Notes under the pieces: model-generated
What the model saw: the letters and a program-made list of their open reading frames with translations, nothing else
Told to the model about the DNA's origin: nothing
The model's database searches: none
Shown here: piece by piece, positions 1 through 7,699 of the stretch
Numbering within the stretch: position 1 is the stretch's first letter
Layout: each line of letters starts with the position of its first letter
Translations under genes and position numbers: made by a program
DNA from: Salinirussus salinus
Lineage (GTDB): Archaea > Halobacteriota > Halobacteria > Halobacteriales > Haloarculaceae
NCBI RefSeq assembly: GCF_009831455.1
Contig: NZ_WOWO01000002.1
Span: 248,001-312,000, forward strand
Length of the DNA: 64,000 nucleotides
Direction of reading: 5' to 3'

Positions 1-123
1 GTCCCGGACCTCCTGATAGCAGCAGCCGCCCGGGAGCACGGGTGTACGCTCGCCACCCGAAACAAGACCGATTTCGACAAGCAACCGATTCACGAACTGC
101 TGTCCGTCGACATCGTTCAGTAG
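1..123 (+). CDS. VapC-type PIN-domain toxin, C-terminal fragment (5' end outside window)
   Basis: The frame opens at base 1 and runs 40 codons to a TAG at 121-123. The peptide starts VPDLLIAAAA and continues through a CTLATRN segment followed by DF. This is the last-helix/last-strand pattern of PIN-domain ribonucleases (VapC), in which the xDxxIAAxA and TxNxxDF segments carry conserved acidic metal ligands. VapC toxins cleave RNA and are paired with a small antitoxin, usually encoded just upstream, which here would lie outside the window. Seen: the motif and stop. Inferred: a complete upstream gene. The fragment is short, so the subfamily cannot be fixed. Confidence 0.72.
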   Translation, partial: VPDLLIAAAAREHGCTLATRNKTDFDKQPIHELLSVDIVQ

Positions 124-429
124 CGACGCCCGCAAACCCGCTCGACCGTCGGTGTCGGCTGCTGACGTCCTCCCCGACACTCACCCCAGTAAAAACGGGC
201 CCTCTGCTGTCTCGAGGCGAGCCCTGGTGAGAATCGGCGTGGGAGCGTTTGTCGCCGGCGGTTGGAGCGCTGGCGCGGCTCCGCCGACGAACTCGAGGCC
301 GAGACGGGCGACGAGGGCTGGTCGGACCTCAACGTGCACGGCCTGTGCACCAGCCGAAGTCCCCCGGAAGCCGGCTCGAAATCCCCGCCAACCGACAGGC
401 CTTTTCGGCTCGCATCAGAGCATGCACGC
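124..429. other. Gap without a supported gene
   Basis: About 300 bases separate the PIN-domain stop from the next start. The frame of the downstream small gene stays open back to 262, but the extra residues are Pro/Arg/Ser rich and lack the acidic haloarchaeal composition. I read this as non-coding or decayed sequence and find no repeat or RNA gene in it. Confidence 0.5.
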
Positions 430-657
430 ATGAGCGAACAGGGGGAGCAGGCGACCGTCGAGATCCCGGCCGACGTCCGGTCGCAGATTGCGGACCGCGT
501 CGAGCACACCGAGTTCGCTGACGTGAACGCCTACGTCACCCACGTTCTCGAGGAGGTACTCCACCAGGCCGGCGAGGACAACGACCTCTCCGGAGAGACA
601 GTCGACGAGGAGCAGGTCGAAGAACGGCTCAAGTCGCTGGGCTACCTGAACGAGTAA
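430..657 (+). CDS. Small ribbon-helix-helix-like protein with a sulfatase-type C-terminal tail
   Basis: A 75-residue acidic protein. Residues 9-40 (VEIPADVRSQIADRV, then a VNAYVTHVLEEVL helix) look like a CopG/Arc ribbon-helix-helix or a short two-helix adaptor. The last 14 residues (QVEERLKSLGYLNE) match the short tail that ends many haloarchaeal sulfatases. It sits 9 bases before a glycosyltransferase start and in the same direction as an epimerase and a sulfatase-family gene whose own C-terminus lacks such a tail. I chose the ATG at 430 because the upstream in-frame sequence is compositionally unlike a protein. The function is unknown; a protein-protein or regulatory role in the surface-glycan cluster is a guess. 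Confidence 0.7.
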   Translation: MSEQGEQATVEIPADVRSQIADRVEHTEFADVNAYVTHVLEEVLHQAGEDNDLSGETVDEEQVEERLKSLGYLNE

Positions 658-666
658 TCCCGCTCG

Positions 667-1812
667 ATGAAGGTCGCATACCTGTATGACGCAGTTCATC
701 CATGGGAGAAAGGCGGCGCCCAGAAGCGGGTCTGGGAGTTGGCCAGGCGGCTGGCCGACGACCACGACGTCCACCTCTACGGGATGCACTACTGGGACGG
801 CCCGGCTGTGATGACCAAAGAGGGTGTGACCCTCCACGGCGTCTGCGAGCCCAGGGAGCTGTACGTCGACGGCCGACGGTCAATCCCCCAGGCGCTCACC
901 TTCGCCGCCAGCCTCGTTCCCCCGCTCCTGCGCGAGGACTTCGATATCATCGACTGCCAGGAGTTCCCCTACTTCCCCTGTTTCGTCGGGAAAGGTCACG
1001 AACTTCTCCGGGACTCGACGCTGGTCGTCACGTGGTACGAGGTCTGGGACGACTACTGGCACGACTACCTCGGCTGGAAGGGCGTCTTCGGGCAGGCCGT
1101 CGAGCGCGCCACCGTCCGGCTGGCCGACACTGTCGTCCCCATCTCGGAGTACATCGCCTCGGACCTGCGGGCCATCGGCCGCACGCACGGGCTCGAGGTC
1201 GTCGAAAACGGCGTCGACTTCGACGGCCTCCAGGATATCCCCGCAGCGGACGCCGACTGGGACCTGGTCTACGTCGGCCGGCTCTCCGAGCACAAGAACG
1301 TCGACTTGCTGCTCGACGCCGCGGCCATCGCCTCCGGGCGGATGGACCGCGAGCTCTCCTGCTGTATCGTCGGCGACGGCCCCGAGCGCGACCGTCTCGA
1401 AGCGCACGCCAAGGACGTCGGCGTCGCCGACCAGGTGGACTTTCTGGGCTTCGTTGAGGCCGACGACGACGTCATCGGGAATATCAAGGCCGGCTCGGTG
1501 TTCGTGCTGCCCTCGACCCGCGAGGGGTTCCCGAACACGATCCTCGAGGCGAACGCGTGTGGCGTCCCGAGCATCGTCGTCGACCACGAGGAGAACGGGT
1601 CGACGGCCGTCGTCGAGGACGGCGTCACCGGCTTCATTACGTCGGTCTCCGCCGAGGCCATTGCCGACCGCGTCGTCGACCTCCTCACAGACGACGACCT
1701 CCTCGCGGACCTTTCTACCGGAGCCAGGGAGTTCGGCTGGGCCCACGACTGGGATGTGATCGTCGACGACCTCGAAGACGTATATTCAAGTGCCGTGCAG
1801 GCAGACGGCTAA
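667..1812 (+). CDS. Glycosyltransferase family 4 (GT-B fold)
   Basis: 381 residues, normal length for GT4. The N-terminal Rossmann half has the GGAQKRVWELA loop (about residues 16-26) that contacts the acceptor or nucleotide. The C-terminal half has YVGRLSEHKNVDLLL near residue 202, an IVGDGPER segment, and the STREGFPNTILEANACG motif starting at about residue 283, whose two Glu residues (E-x7-E) bind the donor nucleotide-sugar. It most likely transfers a sugar from an NDP- or dolichol-linked donor while a surface glycan is built at the cytoplasmic face. It is followed 7 bases later by an epimerase and a sulfatase, so one operon is likely. The exact donor is not readable from sequence. Confidence 0.9.
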   Translation: MKVAYLYDAVHPWEKGGAQKRVWELARRLADDHDVHLYGMHYWDGPAVMTKEGVTLHGVCEPRELYVDGRRSIPQALTFAASLVPPLLREDFDIIDCQEFPYFPCFVGKGHELLRDSTLVVTWYEVWDDYWHDYLGWKGVFGQAVERATVRLADTVVPISEYIASDLRAIGRTHGLEVVENGVDFDGLQDIPAADADWDLVYVGRLSEHKNVDLLLDAAAIASGRMDRELSCCIVGDGPERDRLEAHAKDVGVADQVDFLGFVEADDDVIGNIKAGSVFVLPSTREGFPNTILEANACGVPSIVVDHEENGSTAVVEDGVTGFITSVSAEAIADRVVDLLTDDDLLADLSTGAREFGWAHDWDVIVDDLEDVYSSAVQADG

Positions 1813-1819
1813 CCAGTTG

Positions 1820-2755
1820 ATGTCAGACCGCGATATCCTCGTCACTGGGGGGGCAGGGTTCATCGGCTCGCATCTCGTCCGGCAACTGACCGACGCTGGC
1901 GCGAACGTGCTCGTCGCCGACAACTGCTTTTCGGGCACGCCGTCGCTCGTTCCGGCCGGCGCCCGTCTCGAAACTGTCGACATCAGAGACGAGGAGTTCG
2001 CGGACCTCATCCGCGCGTTCGAGCCCACCGACGTCGTCCATCTCGCTGCCCTCCACTACATTCCTTACTGTAACGCGAATCCCGAGGAGGCGTTCCAGGT
2101 TAACACCATGGGCACCCGCAAGCTCGTCAGCGCGGCCCGCGACCTCCCTGGCCTCGACACGATGGTCTTCGCCTCCTCGGCGGCCGTCTATCCGCCCCGC
2201 AAGGGCCCGAACAGCGAAGCCTCCGAAACCGGTCCGATGGACATCTACGGCGAGACCAAGCTGGTCGGGGAAGACCTGATGCGACTGTTCCACAGGGAGA
2301 CAGGCGTGCCGACGGTGACGGCCCGGCTGTTCAACGTCTACGGCCCCAGCGAGACGAACGAACACCTGGTCCCCGCGGTCCTCGAGCAGGTCCGCCGCGG
2401 CAACCGGGAGATCGAACTCGGAAACTTGACGCCCAAGCGTGATTTCGTCCACGTCTCTGACGTGGCACGCGCGCTGAGGACGCTGCTAGCGGAGTTCGAG
2501 GGCGGCTACGGAACCTACAACGTGGGCACAGGCACCGAGTGGTCGGTCCGGGAGGTCGTCGAGCAGACCAGCGAGGCCCTCGGCGAGGAGATCGAGGTCG
2601 TTCAGGACGAGGACCGCGTCAGGGAGAGCGACCGGCCGCACCTCCAGGCCGACATCTCCCGCATCCGGGCTGACTTCGGCTGGGAGCCCGAGGTCGAGTT
2701 CGTCGCGGGCCTGCGCGACCTGCTCGAACAGGACGAGGAGGTGGTCGTCGCGTGA
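1820..2755 (+). CDS. NAD-dependent nucleotide-sugar epimerase/dehydratase (extended SDR)
   Basis: 311 residues with an N-terminal Rossmann GGAGFIGSHL motif for NAD binding, a FASSAAVY strand carrying the active-site Ser near residue 119, and YGETK near residue 143, the Tyr-x3-Lys catalytic pair. These define UDP-glucose 4-epimerase-like extended SDRs, which change the stereochemistry of, or dehydrate, an NDP-sugar. I chose the ATG at 1820 because it begins directly before the ILVTGGAG strand; a frame start at 1790 would overlap the glycosyltransferase. It shares a GTGA overlap with the following sulfatase gene, pointing to translational coupling. Substrate is unknown. Confidence 0.9.
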   Translation: MSDRDILVTGGAGFIGSHLVRQLTDAGANVLVADNCFSGTPSLVPAGARLETVDIRDEEFADLIRAFEPTDVVHLAALHYIPYCNANPEEAFQVNTMGTRKLVSAARDLPGLDTMVFASSAAVYPPRKGPNSEASETGPMDIYGETKLVGEDLMRLFHRETGVPTVTARLFNVYGPSETNEHLVPAVLEQVRRGNREIELGNLTPKRDFVHVSDVARALRTLLAEFEGGYGTYNVGTGTEWSVREVVEQTSEALGEEIEVVQDEDRVRESDRPHLQADISRIRADFGWEPEVEFVAGLRDLLEQDEEVVVA

Positions 2756-4020
2756 CAGAGCGCAACGTCGTCATCGTGACCTACGACAGCCTCCGGGCGG
2801 ACCACTGCGGGTACATGGGCTACGAGCGGGACACGACCCCCAATCTCGACGAGCTGGCCGAGGAGGGCGTCGGCTTCACGAACGCCATCTCGCCTGCCTC
2901 GCGGACGAACCCGTCGATGGCCGGGGTCTTTACCGGCGAGCCCATGGTTGCCAGAGACCGGGTTGCCGACCCGGACCACGCCCGCCGCCACCTCGCGCGC
3001 TACGGCACGCTCGCCGAGGAAGTCTCCGGCCGGGGGTACACGACCGGTGCGTTCAATCCGAACGCCTACGCGTCGCGCCACTACGGCTTCGACAGAGGCT
3101 TCGACCACTTCGAGGACTTCCTCTTTTCCAGCGACCAGTACCAGCAGGTCTTCCAGAAGCACCTCTCGGATTCCACGCTGTACACGCTGGTCCGGAACTT
3201 CAGGAATTACCTGCGACGCGAGGAGGCGTTCAAGACCTGGGATCGGTACATCGATGAGATCGAGGCGTGGTGTAAGGACCAGTCGGAGCCGTTCCTGCTG
3301 TGGGTTTTTTCGCTCGATACACACTTTCCGCATCTCACTCCCCGACAGCACCGGGAGTGGAGCAGCCTCTTCGAGCAGTACTACTACAACTGGCGGTGCA
3401 ATCAGCTCATCGACGAGATGGACCCTGACCTCTCGGAGAAAGAGGTCCGGAAGATCGTCGACATCTACGACGATTCGGTCCGCTTCGGGGACGTGCTGCT
3501 CTACGAACTCCAGGAACGGCTGGCGGAGTTCGACCCCGTGTACGTGGTCTTTGGCGACCACGGCGAAGCGTTCGGCGAGCGGGATATATACGGGCACTTC
3601 TATCCCTCGCTGTACGAGGAGAACATCCACGTCCCGCTCGTTGTCTCGGAGGCCGTCGACGGGATCGACGACCACACCAAACCGCTCTCGCTCACGCAGG
3701 TCCCGTCGATCGTCTCCCAATTCACTGGCGGCGACGACCGGCCGGAGGTCGGTAACTGGGCCGTCGCGTCGGATTACGACGGGCGGACCGACCGGAATCT
3801 GATCGCAGTCCGAACTGAAGAAGCAAAGCAGATCGTTTCCTGGCAGGACGGACAAGTGGCCCGTGAGGAGACCTACGACCTGCGCGAGGCTACGCTCGAG
3901 GAGTCGCCCCTTCCGATAGACAGCTCGATTCACGAGACGCTGAGGCCACTCACGCAGCGGCGGTATAACCACGAAGAAGAGTTGCTGTCGATCACCTCAA
4001 GCGTCGCTGACGTAGCTTAG
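2752..4020 (+). CDS. Sulfatase/alkaline-phosphatase-superfamily hydrolase
   Basis: 422 residues beginning at a GTG that overlaps the epimerase stop by four bases. The N-terminus has VTYDSLRADHCGYMGY, the first metal-binding Asp segment of the superfamily, followed by TPNLDELAEEG. RTNPSMAGVFTG aligns with the nucleophile loop, with Thr52 in the nucleophile position rather than the Cys/Ser of formylglycine sulfatases. VFGDHGEAFGE supplies the second Asp-His metal pair. The enzyme is likely a phospho- or sulfo-transferase/hydrolase acting on surface glycans. Haloarchaeal glycosylation clusters commonly contain such genes. The C-terminus lacks the short ERLxxLGY tail, which instead appears on the small protein at 430-657. 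Confidence 0.87.
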   Translation: MTERNVVIVTYDSLRADHCGYMGYERDTTPNLDELAEEGVGFTNAISPASRTNPSMAGVFTGEPMVARDRVADPDHARRHLARYGTLAEEVSGRGYTTGAFNPNAYASRHYGFDRGFDHFEDFLFSSDQYQQVFQKHLSDSTLYTLVRNFRNYLRREEAFKTWDRYIDEIEAWCKDQSEPFLLWVFSLDTHFPHLTPRQHREWSSLFEQYYYNWRCNQLIDEMDPDLSEKEVRKIVDIYDDSVRFGDVLLYELQERLAEFDPVYVVFGDHGEAFGERDIYGHFYPSLYEENIHVPLVVSEAVDGIDDHTKPLSLTQVPSIVSQFTGGDDRPEVGNWAVASDYDGRTDRNLIAVRTEEAKQIVSWQDGQVAREETYDLREATLEESPLPIDSSIHETLRPLTQRRYNHEEELLSITSSVADVA

Positions 4021-4520
4021 TCCCAACTTCGCGGAACGTCGACAGCCTCCTGAAGGCCTTCGACGCCGTCACCGCCGAGCACGACGCCACCCTGGGCATC
4101 ATCGGCGACGGGCCCGAGGCAGAGCGCCTGCGCCGACAGGCCCGCCGGCTCGACCACGCCGACCAAGTCACCTTCCTCGGCTTCTTGGTGGAGTACGAGG
4201 CTGTCCTGGGCCACATGCGCGCCGCTAGCGTGTTCGCGTCGCCGTCGACCCGCGAGGGCTTCGGGATCACCTACGCCGAGGCGATGGCCGCCGGCTGTCT
4301 CGTCGTCGGCGCTGACCATCCCGACCCCGCCGCGGACGAGGTAGTCGGCGACGCGGGCTACCTGCCAGTGCCGACCCGCAAGGGCGTCGCCGCTGCACCC
4401 GACGCCGGGCTTTCCGGACAGGCCCCAACAGGCGATCCGCGAGAGCGAGCGCGACAGTTCGACTGGGGAAAGGTCACCGACCAGGCGGAGGAGGTCTCCG
4501 AACGGGCGAGGGCAACGTGA
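4011..4520 (+). pseudogene. Glycosyltransferase family 4 remnant, C-terminal half only
   Basis: The frame is open from 4011 (after a stop at 4008) to the TGA at 4518-4520 and encodes RNVDSLLKAFDAV, LGIIGDGPEAERL, VTFLGFL and a complete STREGFGITYAEAMAAGC motif. These correspond to the donor-binding half of a GT4 enzyme. The whole acceptor-binding half is missing, and the open frame abuts the sulfatase stop. The first ATG (4185) would give only a 111-residue protein that lacks the GDGP segment. I therefore call it a deletion remnant, similar in class to the intact glycosyltransferase at 667-1812. Confidence 0.8.
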
Positions 4521-4696
4521 AGCTAACACCTGCTGGGATCCCCATTTGTGCAGACTGTCCTCGCCTGAGACTGTCGTTAGGAGAATCATCAACAACTCAC
4601 CGCAAGGGTAGTGGAGGTGTCGGTGGACCCATTGCCTACCGTTTCGAAGGATGCCTCACAGCAGTATTTCAGTCCTTTCGTACCTTTCATTCCTAT

Positions 4697-4706
4697 TACT
4701 TTTTAC
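4697..4706 (+). promoter_or_regulatory. Likely TATA element for the toxin-antitoxin pair
   Basis: A T-rich tactttttac stretch lies about 30 bases before the ATG at 4733 in otherwise GC-richer sequence. This is the usual distance for a haloarchaeal TATA element driving a leaderless message. Confidence 0.4.
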
Positions 4707-4732
4707 AATCCTCGCCGTACTCGTACACAGGC

Positions 4733-5104
4733 ATGTCGATCGACCGGGACACCTTCGAGAACACGAGCGAGGAAGAACTCGCGGACCTCTCCGTCCCTGA
4801 CCAGGTACTCGGGTTTCTCGTTGCCAACGATGACCGTGCTTTCAAAGCGCGCGAGGTCGCCTCCCAACTCGGTGCCGACGAGGGCGCAGTCAGTACCGCA
4901 CTCTCGCGGCTGAAAGAGCGAGGGCTGGTCGAACACAAGGCGACGTACTGGGCGGTGACCGACGACGAAGACCGGCTCGAGGGGTACAGTGGCTACGAGC
5001 GGGCGACGGCACTGTTCAACGAGCGACTCGGAGCGGAAGACAAGGAATCGTGGCGTGAGCACGCACCCGGTGAATCTCATCCGAACGTGGAGAGCGAGCA
5101 GTGA
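4733..5104 (+). CDS. Winged-helix (MarR-like) putative antitoxin
   Basis: 123 residues. Residues 20-80 form a winged HTH: VPDQVLGFLVAN, then FKAREVASQLGADEGAVSTALSRLKERGLVEHK, the recognition helix and wing. Small MarR-type proteins of this kind sit directly in front of PemK/MazF-like genes in haloarchaea and are taken as antitoxins that also repress their own operon. Its stop overlaps a GTG (5101) by four bases, which looks like the ancestral toxin start. I chose the ATG at 4733, ahead of the SIDRDTFEN start of the conserved domain and 30 bases after a TATA-like tract. A longer frame start at 4517 is unlikely because its first 72 residues are not acidic. Confidence 0.75.
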   Translation: MSIDRDTFENTSEEELADLSVPDQVLGFLVANDDRAFKAREVASQLGADEGAVSTALSRLKERGLVEHKATYWAVTDDEDRLEGYSGYERATALFNERLGAEDKESWREHAPGESHPNVESEQ

Positions 5105-5117
5105 CTGACGAGGAAGA

Positions 5118-5453
5118 GTGCCCAGTCTTCGAGCGAGGGATGTCGTCTACGGTGATGATCCATTCAAGAGTGAAGAGAATGCCCGACCCTGGCTCGTTCT
5201 CTCGAACCACGAGGGGCGCCCGTTCCACGCCGAGCAGTACCTCGCGGTGACGTTGACTTCGCAATCTTGGATGGATGGGCTCGTCGACATCCCCGATGGA
5301 AGTTGGGTCTGTGGTGGGACACCCGAGGAGAGTCGGGTCGTCCCGTGGGGTATCCAGTCGATCGACCACGAAGACATCGACTTCTGGCAAGGCCGTTTGG
5401 AGAGCGATATCGTCGACGAGGCTGTTGCTGCCCTCGTCGAAGAACTTCGATAG
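5118..5453 (+). CDS. PemK/MazF-family toxin, apparently frameshifted near its start
   Basis: 111 residues from a GTG at 5118. The body has RDVVYGDDPFKSEENARPWLVLS at the N-terminal beta strand, LAVTLTSQSWMDG in the core, and SRVVPWGIQSID, matching PemK/MazF endoribonucleases that cut mRNA. An upstream GTG at 5101, in the other frame, encodes TDEEECPVFERG, which is the expected N-terminus of this family, and then loses the frame. One extra G at 5137-5139 would join it to DVVYGDDP. So either the gene is broken, the sequence has a one-base error, or translation now begins at 5118. The body is otherwise complete and runs to TAG at 5451-5453. Confidence 0.75.
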   Translation: MPSLRARDVVYGDDPFKSEENARPWLVLSNHEGRPFHAEQYLAVTLTSQSWMDGLVDIPDGSWVCGGTPEESRVVPWGIQSIDHEDIDFWQGRLESDIVDEAVAALVEELR

Positions 5454-5573
5454 CGGCTGTGCTACCAGGACAACCCCGGGTACTACCAGGAAGGGATCTC
5501 ATCGGGCCTCAGGGCGGGCACAATCCCACGACGATTGATATTTCCCCGCCAGTCTCAACGAGGCCGAACCTGT

Positions 5574-6129
5574 GATCCAAACTCCGCGTTACTGGACGAG
5601 ATCCCCGAAGCGGCACGGAAGTGAAAGCTACGGCCGTCAACTGCGATCCAAACACGGCCGTAGAGCCCGCAAGTAGAGGGAATTCGGAGTTTTGATCCCG
5701 GTTTTGGACCAGTTTCGTCCGCGAGAGTCAACTCTCGTAATAATCTTATTTTTGCCGAAGAGACCCCGGAGACGTGCTCAGCGCCCTGGTTTGAAATCTT
5801 GTCGCTCTGATGGTGGGCAGCCCACCGAGGTGGCTACCAGCAAACCGCAAGACGGCAACCGTGTTTGGATCCGAAGCCGGCCCGAAGTAACTCACAAATG
5901 ACGAGCGACCTTTCACGTCGGACAGTCTTCCCACGTTCGGAATCGCCAGACGGAATCCGGTCACGTCTACATCCCCACAGCCGGGGGGCGGTTCCAAGAC
6001 TACCGATCCAAACTCCGAATTAGCCACTACTTGCGGGCTCTGAGCGGAGTTTGGATCCCGGATTGAGTGGGTTTCCGACGATCAATGACCCGATAGCCGG
6101 TCCTTAGCCGGTCACGCGGAGTTTGGATC
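5574..6129. repeat. 556-bp non-coding segment with perfect 15-bp terminal inverted repeats and a 9-bp motif array
   Basis: Bases 5574-5588 (gatccaaactccgcg) are the exact reverse complement of 6115-6129. Inside, the 9-mer GATCCAAAC occurs forward at 5574, 5645 and 6005 and reversed at 5863, 6049 and 6121, with a one-mismatch reversed copy at 5689. Two of these pairs bound units of about 54 bp (5645-5697 and 6005-6057) that are imperfect reverse complements of each other, sharing an agcccgcaagtag core. No supported gene lies inside. This looks like a MITE, a decayed transposon, or a cluster of protein-binding sites. No clear target duplication is seen. Confidence 0.7.
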
Positions 6130-6185
6130 GAACGGTGTCCGACCCCGATTCAGCGAAAGGAGTAGTTTTCTCTATCCTAACAGCG

Positions 6186-6380
6186 TCAGGCAGAAGCGGT
6201 GTAGCCAGCGTCCTCGACCACGCGGACCACGTCGCCGATGTCAGCGTCGCCGTCGATCTCGACCTGCTGTGACTCGCGGTCGGCTGTGGCGCCATTGACG
6301 CCGCTCAGCTCACACACCGCCTCTTCGACGGTCTGTTCGCAGTGCTCACACGACATCCCCTCGACGGTGATTGTCGTCAT
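6186..6380 (-). CDS. copZ: Heavy-metal-associated (HMA) domain protein, CopZ-like copper chaperone
   Basis: 64 residues, the size of a free HMA domain. It begins MTTITVEGMSCEHCEQTVEEAV, with the GMxCxHC metal-binding loop (two Cys separated by two residues) and the following helix, then the VEIDGDADIGDVVRVVEDAGYTA tail typical of the ferredoxin-like fold. Such proteins carry Cu(I) to a P-type ATPase or a repressor. No copper ATPase is in the window. A longer start at 6458 would add a basic, non-conserved leader, so the ATG at 6380 is preferred. The gene is divergent from the membrane protein at 6566. Confidence 0.87.
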   Translation of the reverse strand: MTTITVEGMSCEHCEQTVEEAVCELSGVNGATADRESQQVEIDGDADIGDVVRVVEDAGYTASA

Positions 6381-6565
6381 ATCGATATCTACGTCGGCCT
6401 CTTTTGCGGCTTTTCTTTCGATACTTCGGAAGCGATTGACGCTCGGTTTCGAACCCAAAATCTCGTTCCGAACGAGCGGAGTGTTCGTAACGATAAGCGC
6501 ATTGAACGAGGACTCTGTAGGTATAGTTGAGCGCCAGTCATGGCCACTTCCCGATGGTGATCACG

Positions 6566-6922
6566 ATGTCACAGACTGACCGACAGCTCGTCACGCTCGT
6601 GCTCGTCCTTTTCGGAGCGGTCCTGCTGTTGCCCGTGTTAGTGGGCGGGGCGATGGGATTCGGCCCCGCAATGACTGGGATGTGGGACGGCGGGGTCTGG
6701 GGAACCAGACAGTCGTCCTGGTGGATGACCCTGGCCGGTGTCGTCCTCCGGCTGGTGGCGCTCGCCGTCGTCATCGCCGTGGGCTATCTGTTCTACCACG
6801 CGTTGACTGACGAGGACGACTCCGACCAGGCTCTGGAAGATCTCCGTCTCGCCTACGCCCGGGGCGACCTCTCCGATGAGGGGTACGAAAGCCGACGCGA
6901 GAGACTTCAACGAGACATCTGA
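6566..6922 (+). CDS. Two-helix membrane protein with C-terminal SHOCT domain
   Basis: 118 residues. Two hydrophobic segments are visible, about residues 10-30 (LVLVLFGAVLLLPVLVGG) and 53-77 (LAGVVLRLVALAVVIAVGYLFY), the second followed by an acidic linker. The end, ALEDLRLAYARGDLSDEGYESRRERL, is a SHOCT motif, a short C-terminal helix pair common on small membrane proteins and thought to mediate oligomerisation. Other in-frame starts at 6527 and 6554 are possible. It lies 16 bases before another membrane-protein gene on the same strand. The specific role is unknown. Confidence 0.8.
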   Translation: MSQTDRQLVTLVLVLFGAVLLLPVLVGGAMGFGPAMTGMWDGGVWGTRQSSWWMTLAGVVLRLVALAVVIAVGYLFYHALTDEDDSDQALEDLRLAYARGDLSDEGYESRRERLQRDI

Positions 6923-6938
6923 CCAAACAAACCAAACC

Positions 6939-7604
6939 ATGACCCAGCCCTCCTTCGCTGACCACAGGCGTGCCAGCCCGTCCCTGCCGCACTGGCTCGA
7001 CCGGTACACCACTTACGCCCTCTACGGACTGGGTGCCGGAACGCTGCTGGCGGTCGTCGCGCTGTTCACGAACCCGGTGCCCGACCCCTCGTTTCCGTGG
7101 GCGACGCTTCCAGCGTCGCTGCGACTGCCAGTGACCCAGCCACGGGTCGAACACTGGCCGGTGACGTACACCCTCGGCATCTGGCTCTGGATTCTGGGGT
7201 TCCCGGCACTCTTCCTCGCAGGGTACCGCCGATACGGTGACCGCCTCCCGGGCGGGCCGACGGCGTGGCTCGCCGGCCTGCCGGTGCTCGCGATGCTCGC
7301 CTGGACCACCTACTGTCGGTTCTTCTGGCCGAAACTCGAGCCGGCGACGTGGAACGCCCCGTCGTACACGCTGGTCTGCTGGCTGTACTGCTCGTCGTAC
7401 GACCCGCTCTGGAGCAACGCCGCGTACTTCGTTGCTGTACTGGGTGTCGGTGCGACGGTCGTCGCCGCCCGCCGGTTGAGCGTCGCCCCGTACGCGCTGG
7501 GCCTGTTCGGCGTCCTCGCGCTACCGCTGGGGCTGCCGGCCCTGTACGAAGGGTATCGATGTCACAGGACTGCCGGGGCTGCCGCCGACGGCGGTGAGAC
7601 CTGA
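6939..7604 (+). CDS. Polytopic membrane protein of unknown function
   Basis: 221 residues with about five hydrophobic spans: LYGLGAGTLLAVVALF, LGIWLWILGFPALFLAGY, WLAGLPVLAMLAWTTY, YFVAVLGVGATVVAA and YALGLFGVLALPLGLPALY. Between them are loops rich in Trp, Pro and Cys (LVCWLYCSSYDPLW). I do not recognise a family. It follows the SHOCT protein by 16 bases and is probably co-transcribed with it. The proximity to a copper chaperone on the opposite strand may be incidental. The start is the ATG at 6939; the upstream frame overlaps the previous gene. Confidence 0.7.
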   Translation: MTQPSFADHRRASPSLPHWLDRYTTYALYGLGAGTLLAVVALFTNPVPDPSFPWATLPASLRLPVTQPRVEHWPVTYTLGIWLWILGFPALFLAGYRRYGDRLPGGPTAWLAGLPVLAMLAWTTYCRFFWPKLEPATWNAPSYTLVCWLYCSSYDPLWSNAAYFVAVLGVGATVVAARRLSVAPYALGLFGVLALPLGLPALYEGYRCHRTAGAAADGGET

Positions 7605-7699
7605 CGGGACTCTAACTCGGCTCTATCGCTGGCCAGATTCCACCCGCCTCGAAGCCGCTCGCCCCCAGATTTACTGGGACGCCGAGTGTTGCCCACGAC

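Noticed and set aside
5454-5573. Possible gene remnant after the toxin
   Set aside because: A short open peptide exists, but I cannot match it to a family. Too little to call.
5746-6027. Minus-strand 93-codon frame within the inverted-repeat segment
   Set aside because: It starts inside the repeat arm, has no conserved pattern and no suitable promoter.
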